DNA of 64,000 nucleotides, taken from contig NC_060207.1 of assembly GCF_021130785.1 (NCBI RefSeq), forward strand, positions 8,026,501 to 8,090,500. The letters are read 5' to 3'. This document shows positions 26,401-35,400 of the stretch, piece by piece. Within the stretch, counting starts at the first letter, position 1. Each line of letters starts with the position of its first letter. The stretch comes from Homalodisca vitripennis (Eukaryota; Arthropoda; Insecta; Hemiptera; Cicadellidae). The notes below the pieces were generated by a model. That model saw nothing but the letters and a program-made list of their open reading frames with translations, did not search any database and was not told the origin of the DNA. A program made the position numbers and the translations under genes.

Positions 26401-29400
26401 TTTCAGAAAATATCATAAACATTCTTTATATTAAAATCTGGTCATTATATATCGTGTTTAAGTTTTATTCTTTCTTTCATTTTTGTTAATTGATGAAATC
26501 CCGAAAATTGATGCAATCTTTTGAAAAATTAACATTAGTCTAATATTTAATTTGGTAACTGACATATTTTTGTTTGTCAAATTGTTTTTAGAATGTTCTG
26601 TAACACACATCTAAATAGTTTTACAACTTTATGCTTAGGCATAGTTTTGGTTGCACATGAAACAAATTACTTTAGAAGAGGACCCATGGAGAAAGAAATA
26701 AAAGGAGAAACTCCCTAGTAGCTTAATTAAGGAATTAATTAAGGATTGTGTGTGTGTAAAAGGTAGAAAAACAGCATATTCATTTTTATACAGGTTAACT
26801 TGTAAAAAGTATAACTTCGAATAATCAATATGGGACAAAAAAACTACTTTCTTATGTGGTCAGTGTGAAGGAGGATATAACCTATTAAAAGCCAGTCTAT
26901 AATCCTAGGTCAGCTCAAGTTGTACATAATTTAAAATGTGTAATTAGAAGAGGAATAACTCTTTTATCATGTGACCAGTGTGATGAAGGATATAACCTAT
27001 TAAAAACCAGTCTATAATCCTAGGTCAGCTCAAGTTGTACATAATTTAAAATGTGTAATTAGAAGAGGAATAACTCTTTTATCATGTGACCAGTGTGATG
27101 AAGGATATAACCTATTAAAAGCCAGTCTATAATCCTAGGTCAGCTCAAGTTGTACATAATTTAAAATGTGTAATTAGAAGAGGAATAACTCTTTTATCAT
27201 GTGACCAGTGTGATGAAGGATATAACCTATTAAAAACCAGTCTATAATCCTAGGTCAGCTCAAGTTGTACATAATTTAAAATGTGTAATTAGAAGAGGAA
27301 TAACTCTTTTATCATGTGACCAGTGTGATGAAGGATATAACCTATTAAAAGCCAGTCTATAATCCTAGGTCAGCTCAAGTTGTACATAATTTAAAATGTG
27401 TAATTAGAAGAGGAATAACTCTTTTATCATGTGACCAGTGTGATGAAGGATATAACCTATTAAAAACCAGTCTATAATCCTAGGTCAGCTCAAGTTGTAC
27501 ATAATTTAAAATGTGTAATTAGAAGAGGAATAACTCTTTTATCATGTGACCAGTGTGATGAAGGATATAACCTATTAAAAACCAGTCTATAATCCTAGGT
27601 CAGCTCAAGTTGTACATAATTTAAAATGTGTAATTAGAAGAGGAATAACTCTTTTATCATGTGACCAGTGTGATGAAGGATATAACCTATTAAAAACCAG
27701 TCTATAATCCTAGGTCAGCTCAAGTTGTACATAATTTAAAATGTGTAATTAGAAGAGGAATAACTCTTTTATCATGTGACCAGTGTGATGAAGGATATAA
27801 CCTATTAAAAACCAGTCAATAAGCTTGCAAAAAGTTCTGTCAGGTAAACCTTTAATAACTCTTTACGCCTTTTTTTTCCATACAAAAGCTTTTTGAGCAG
27901 CGCTACTATTTCCCCCTAATAAAATTCCATGCATTAAAAGTGAATGAAAGAAGGCATAATAGGCTGTCATGAGCATATCCATGCTAACACAGAATCTTAA
28001 TTTTCTAAGTAAATAGGTAACTCTTGCCAGTTTTTTACACATCATTTACACATGTAAATCCAAGCTTAGCTTACTATCTAAATATACTCCTAAAAGTTTT
28101 ACCGGGTTAAATTTAAATCATCATAGTTATTCTTATCCAGAGAGAAACATATGTTCTCTGCTTTATCACTGTTTACAAGAGAGTTAGATCTGAACCATTT
28201 ATTTGCATCACATAGCAGCCTCCTACAATTTAACAATAACTGGTCTATTTTTTTATTGCTACTTACTAGGGTGTTGTCATCAGCATATAGTACAGAATAA
28301 CATGGTATATTGCGTGCAAAGTCGTTCACAGCCACCACAAACAGAAAAGGCCCTAACACTGAACCTTGTGGTACCTCTATTGTAACATTTTTAAGATCCA
28401 ATTTGTCTCTACCTTGTACAACCATTTGTTTTCTACCATTGAGATATGAAGAGAAGATCTTCAATTCCACACCTTTTACACTGTAATCTTGTATTTATTT
28501 AGTGTAATTTATGTGGAATACAATATTAAAAGCTTTAAAAAATCTATCAATCTAGCTGAACAAACCATTTTATTGTCAAAGCCATTTAAAACATTAGAAA
28601 CCACTAATTCCACAGCTTTAATTAATTAATAAGAGAGAGGACTACGCACCATCTCGTGGCAGACCAAGTTTTGGTTGATATGTGTCAAAGTGGTGTCTGG
28701 TGCCAGCATGTTGGAAGTTTTCAGTGTGACAGTACTGTGATGTATGATTACAGGTTGGATGTACGAAGAGAGAGGACGAGGACGCACCATCTCGTGGCAG
28801 ACCAAGTTTTGGTTGATGTGTGTCAAAGTGATATCTGGTGCCAGCATGTTGGAAGTGTTGAGTGTGACAGTACTGTAATGTATGATTACAGGTTGGATGT
28901 ACGAAGAGAGAGGACGAGGACGCACCATCTCGTGGCAGACCAAGTTTTGGTTGATATGTGTCAAAGTGGTGTCTGGTGCCAGCATGTTGGAAGTTTCAGT
29001 GTGACAGTACTGTGATGTATGATTACAGGTTGGATGTACGAAGAGAGAGAGGACGAGGACGCACCATCTCGTGGCAGACCAAGTTTTGGTTGATATGTGT
29101 CAAAGTGGTGTCTGGTGCCAGCATGTTGGAAGTTTTCAGTGTGACAGTACTGTGATGTATGATTACAGGTTGGATGTACGAAGAGAGAGGACGAGGACGC
29201 ACCATCTCGTGGCAGACCAAGTTTTGGTTGATGTGTGTCAAAGTGATATCTGGTGCCAGCATGTTGGAAGTGTTGAGTGTGACAGTACTGTAATGTATGA
29301 TTACAGGTTGGATGTACGAAGAGAGAGAGGACGAGGACGCACCATCTCGTGGCAGACCAAGTTTTGGTTGATATGTGTCAAAGTGGTGTCTGGTGCCAGC

Positions 29401-32400
29401 ATGTTGGAAGTTTCAGTGTGACAGTACTGTGATGTATGATTACAGGTTGGATGTACGAAGAGAGAGGACGAGGACGCACCATCTCGTGGCAGACCAAGTT
29501 TTGGTTGATATGTGTCAAAGTGGTGTCTGGTGCCAGCATGTTGGAAGTTTTCAGTGTGACAGTACTGTGATGTATGATTACAGGTTGGATGTACGAAGAG
29601 AGAGGACGAGGACGCACCATCTCGTGGCAGACCAAGTTTTGGTTGATATGTGTCAAAGTGGTGTCTGGTGCCAGCATGTTGGAAGTTTTCAGTGTGACAG
29701 TGCTGTGATGTATGATTACAGGTTGGATGTACGAAGAGAGAGAGGACGAGGACGCACCATCTCGTGGCAGACCAAGTTTTGGTTGATGTGTGTCAAGGTG
29801 ATGTCTGGTGCCAGCAAGCCCTTGCTCTACAGCTACCAGGGTTCTCTACCCAGGTTGCCCCTTCCGTCTGTAGATGACACTATGGAGAGGGTAACGTTCT
29901 GTTAAATATCCATATGTAGACTAACTCTGGATGGATCTTTAATATTTGTATTGAGAATTTTACAAATTTTGTACGAAAAATAAGACCGATGCTCTTATAA
30001 ATTTGAAAATATTTACTCTTTGCAAGGAAATGGTAGACACTAAAATGATAAACTGTTCCTTATTTTTGTAACATCATTGTCTTTTACTAAAACATAATTT
30101 GCAATGTTATAAACGGATTACATGTGCTTGATTTTGGCCTATTATTTAGAGGCCTACTTTTAGTTGATCATAGACAGGATTTGTACCTGTGCTATCTCTG
30201 ACTCAGTTTCAAAGTTCTACTACGACTTAGACCATGCAATAGGCATTTCTGTATTACAGTTGTTGACTGTATTCAATATTAGTATTCTAAGTTACAGTAT
30301 GTGTTACTTTATTTGGAATAAAGCCACTAAATGGAGATTTTCTTTATTTACATATAAAGTACATGCTCACTGGACTTTAATGCCAGAGTTCCAGGATATT
30401 TCAGATGGTACGCTGAATTGCCGTAAATGGTATGAAACAAGTGTTTCATTCATATTGGCTGATATGGGCGCCCCTGTAATGATGCAGATGGTCTAACACT
30501 GGAGTGTGGTAAACTTGGCTGAGACCTATAAGTCCCACTTGGAAGTGAATATGATACAGCATTATTCTATACAAATTCATTTTTGGAAGTCAAAAAAATT
30601 GATCGATATAAATGATTTTACAAATATTTAAATACACATAAAAATTGTATTTTAACAATTTGATAAGCCATGATGAATACTAGTGAGGAATCTAGAACAT
30701 GTGTCAGTTAGATATCACTGTGTTATATTTACACAAAAATTGAAATGTTTCAGTATCTCCGCAGTGTCAGACCACTGTTAGATGACACACAGTATGGGAG
30801 GATGGAAAAACTTGCGAACGAGTTTAAAAATGGAATTGCTGTGAAACTGCAGCGTTACTTGGTTCTCAAGTCATGGTAAGGCTCTTATTTTGTGTATAAC
30901 AGATAGAACACATTCTTTGTTTGTATTTTACATTGTTCATATCAAAATATTATCTACGCAGGTGGTCAAGCAATTACGTGTCGGATTGGTGGGAGGAATA
31001 CGTCTACTTGAGAGGCAGATCACCTCTCATGGTAAATTCCAACTTCTACGGAATCGATGCCATTTTGATGCACCCTACCACAAACCAGGCAGCACGCGCT
31101 GCCACCATAATCCACACAGCTCTCCTGTACCGTCGACTCATCGAACGGCAAGAACTAGAACCAGTAGGTACTTTAGTGTTACTGAACTAGTCGTCATTTC
31201 ATTTAAGTATGCAAAATTTGTGAGATATTTTGTGTATTTAAAGGAAATTGTTTTAGCCTATCAACAAATTATGTGTAGCTGGGTTGACTAGCATATTTGT
31301 GTCTTATTAAAATTTGTTAAAAATAATTGGGAGAGGTTGAATCATTAAGTTGTCAAACCGTTATGTTACAGATATTGATCCAAGGCCTGGTGCCGCTGTG
31401 CTCTTGGCAGTACGAGAGAGTGTTCAACACCACGAGGGTCCCAGGGGTGGAGACGGACAAGATAGTCCACTACAATGACTCCAAGCACATTGTCGTCTAC
31501 CACAAAGGGAGATACTTCAAGGTGCCTATTTATTACAAAAATCGGATCCTTCTGCCAAGTGAAATTGAAATGTAAGCCATATAATTTTACCAATACTTTA
31601 CTTCCATTACTCATTTCAACTTATTAAAAAACAATTACACTGCAATTTGGAATGTAAGTATAGGCTACAATAAGATTTTTTAATTATATCTTCTTAGATT
31701 CCTGCAATAGACCAATAATTGTAACATTTTAATGTTTATACCATTAGGTATTTTTATTTTTAACAAGCGAATTGTATTTAATTAATTAGCTTTGAAGTAC
31801 ATTGAATAATGTTATAACATGAAAACAGAATACTTCCTTTGCTTAATAATATTTTAGTTGGACCTCACTAATTGACATCAGTTAAACTGACAGGCTCTGG
31901 AACTGACATAATTAACTTAAAAGCGGTGATATGGTTTTGCATTTGCTTAATAATTGATCCAGAACCAAGGCGCAGTGAAAGTTTAGGTGCATTCTAATAA
32001 CATTCATTTTAAGGGGATTAAAAAAATATTGTTATATCGGGGAATTCACTATAACAGAGTTTTTTATGCTTATTATAGTGTGTACATTTCTGGTATTTTC
32101 ATTATATCAGCTCTGTCCCATATAGCAAGATAAAAAATAAAATATTTTGATCTTTACCAACAATCAAGTCCCATTGTCACAGGTTGCAAGATTCTAATGC
32201 ACATTATTTTCAGCTAAAGTGTTATGAAAATCATTTGTACTTTTTTATGATATAATACCATATTAGATAACTTTATTAAATCGTGGCATAAACGGTTGGG
32301 AATAATAATTAGAATACTCAAGACTACCTTTATATCCTTCTCCAATTCCTTCTAAATTTTCCAAAAAAATTCTGGACATAATTATTATTTCAATATAAGG

Positions 32401-35400
32401 AAAGAAATAATACAAGTTTCAAATATGTTTTTAGACAGATGAACCACATCCTACAAGACACAAGTACACCAGCTGTTGGAGAAGAGAAGCTGGCATCTTT
32501 AACAGCTGGAGAACGAACTGCTTGGGCTAATGCAAGAACAGAATTTTTCTTCAAGGGCACAAACAGGACTAGCCTGGATGCCATAGAGAAATCTGCTTTT
32601 GTTGTTACCCTGGATGATGTTCCATATGAGTTTGATGAGGTTAGTTTGTAATTATATCAAATTGCATTTGAAAGTAACTTATTTTCATTAGAAATTAAAA
32701 TGCACAAACTATATTTGTTGTAGTTGTTACTTTTCAATTATTAGGAATACATATAATTTAATTAAGTTGGAGTTTTCAATAATTTAATTTTGTTTATCAT
32801 CAGTATTTATGTATGTTAGAAAAGTATACAACTTCCCTTTGCTGACCGATTATTACATGACCGACTATCTCTGATCGGTGAAATGGATGGAGAGGGGACC
32901 CTTCTGAGACCACCAGTGTGTTTACGACCACTGGTGCTTCATATGTTATGGGTTCACCCAGTCAGTGAGTCGCGGTGCTCTGCTTTATAAGTTATGGGTT
33001 CACCCAGTCAGTGAGTCGCGGTGCTCTGCTTCATAAGTTATGGGTTCACCCAGTCAGTGAGTCGCAGTGCTCTGCTTCATAAGTTATGGGTTCACCCAGT
33101 CAGTGAGTCGCGGTGCTCTGCTTCATAAGTTATGGCTTCACCCAGTCAGTGAGTCGCGGTGCTCTGTTTCATAAGTTATGGGTTCACCCAGTCAGTGAGT
33201 CACGGTGCTCTGCTTCATAAGTTATGGCTTCACCCAGTCAGTGAGTCGCGGTGCTCTGCTTCATAAGTTATGGGTTCACCCAGTCAGTGAGTCGCGGTGC
33301 TCTGTTTCATAAGTTATGTGGTTCATCCAGTCAGTGAGTCGCGGTGCTCTGCGTCATAAGTTATGGGTTCACCCAGTCAGTGAGTCGCGGTGCTCTGCTT
33401 CATAAGTTATGGGTTCACCCAGTCAGTGAGTCGCGGTGCTCTGCTTCATAAGTTATGGGTTCACCCAGTCAGTGAGTCACGGTGCTCTGCTTCATAAGTT
33501 ATGGCTTCACCCAGTCAGTGAGTCGCGGTGCTCTGCTTCATAAGTTATGGGTTCACCCAGTCAGTGAGTCGCGGTGCTCTGTTTCATAAGTTATGTGGTT
33601 CACCCAGTCAGTGAGTCGCGGTGCCCTGCTTCATAAGTTATGGGTTCACCCAGTCAGTGAGTCGCGGTGCTCTGCTTCATAAGTTATGGGTTCACCCAGT
33701 CAGTGAGTCGCGGTGCTCTGTTTCATAAGTTATGGGTTCACCCAGTCAGTGAGTCACGGTGCTCTGCTTCATAAGTTATGGCTTCACCCAGTCAGTGAGT
33801 CGCGGTGCTTTGCTTCATAAGTTATGGGTTCACCCAGTCAGTGAGTTGCGGTGCTCTGTTTCATATGTTATGTGGTTCACCCAGTCAGTGAGTCGCGGTG
33901 CTCCGCTTCATAAGTTATGTGGTTCACCCAGTCAGTGAGTCGCGGTGCTCCGCTTCATAAGTTATGTGGTTCACCCAGTCAGTGAGTCGCGGTGCTCTGC
34001 TTCATATGTTATGTGGTTCACCCAGTCAGTGAGTCGCGGTGCTCTGCTTCATATGTTATGTGGTTCACCCAGTCAGTGAGTCGCGGTGCTCTGTTTCATA
34101 AGTTATGTGGTTCACCCAGTCAGTGAGTCGCGGTGCTCTGCTTCATATGTTATGTGGTTCACCCAGTCAGTGAGTCGCGGTGCTCTGCTTCATATGTTAT
34201 GTGGTTCACCCAATGATAAGTTTTGCCATTGGTGACTGTTGCAGGACTGCCAGATCGCGGGTTACTCTCCACTCATATATGGCCATCTTGAATAGTCTAA
34301 ACCACTATTTATCTAAGTATCACCCATAGACTTAACTTCAAAAGCTACACAAAAGTATCACGAAGGTGATCTTCTGAAACAGAATGGGCAAGGATTTTCA
34401 AACTCTGCTCAATACTTTAGTCATAGTGAAATGCAAGCAAGAACATGTAATAACATCGTAACAGAGCGCTGTGACTAATTGACTGGGTAGAGCACAGAGA
34501 ATGTCTGGTGGGGTCTTTATCTCTATCTATCCAACTCTGTCCAACTCTATCTTTATCTAACCAACTCTGAGGCGGTTAACTTGTAATAATTTGCCTACAA
34601 AGGGAGTCTGGATACTTATATAACAGATCTCGTATAAGATGAAATCGGTTAATATAAGTTTATAAATTTTATCGATATCAGAAAGAGTTGAAACTACATC
34701 ACATTTTATTAAGGATTGGTTTGGAAGACAGTTCCAAAACTGACTGTCTAATGTTCAGGAGATTTAAATAACATAATATGAATAAACCTTTAACACTTTT
34801 AAACTTTTATTTTTCTTACGATGTACATTTCGAAATCAGTGATTTCATCTTCAGGTACAAAATAAGGTTAAGTTAATTATAAAAATAAATAATTAAAACC
34901 AATTTGTCATGTGTTCTTTACTACCTTGGTGGCTAAATTTGTTGTATTTATTTTGTACCTGAAGATGAAATCACTGATTTCGAAATGTACATCGTAAGAA
35001 AAATAAAAGTTTAAAAGTGTTAAAGGTTTATTCATATTATGTTATTTATATTTATAAAACACTTTTCGAGGCTACATCTCTAACATTCAGGAGATTGGCA
35101 TTTTTTCCGCTGTAACTGTAGTAAATAGTGTATATCAGTGTACAAAATTAGCTCATAGTTGTATCTCAAGCATGTAAGTTTTAAGTAGTAAAAGTAAAGT
35201 TTCCTCATTGTGTTGGCATTTCTTTATAATAAAACTGAACTCACTTTCCAAACCATCTAATTTTTAATTGTAATTATTGCATTAAATTTGTTTCTGTTTG
35301 GCTTCTATAAAAGATATAAATAAATTTTGAAAAATAAAAATTGCGATATTTATGAATACGTCCTTGTATATGTAAATCTGAAGTGTGAAAACAAACAATT

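Larger units (their letters stand above)
25781..29721 (+). other. CPT1: CPT1 intron 3
   Basis: Contains a 115-bp minisatellite, a minus-strand LINE fragment and the tandem array derived from exon 4, which abut one another almost without spacer. The first kilobase is unremarkable. Confidence 0.75.

Noticed and set aside
28626..29905. Long repeated open frames on both strands, up to 176 codons
   Set aside because: They exist because the 138-bp unit is a multiple of three; only the last ~55 codons on the plus strand belong to a real exon (CPT1 exon 4).
30164..30496. 110-codon open frame between CPT1 exons 4 and 5
   Set aside because: Overlaps a SINE remnant, lies in an intron and resembles no protein family.
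32941..34213. Possible CRISPR array (about 27 regular short repeats)
   Set aside because: There are no unique spacers: the whole 46-bp unit repeats, within an intron of an insect gene.
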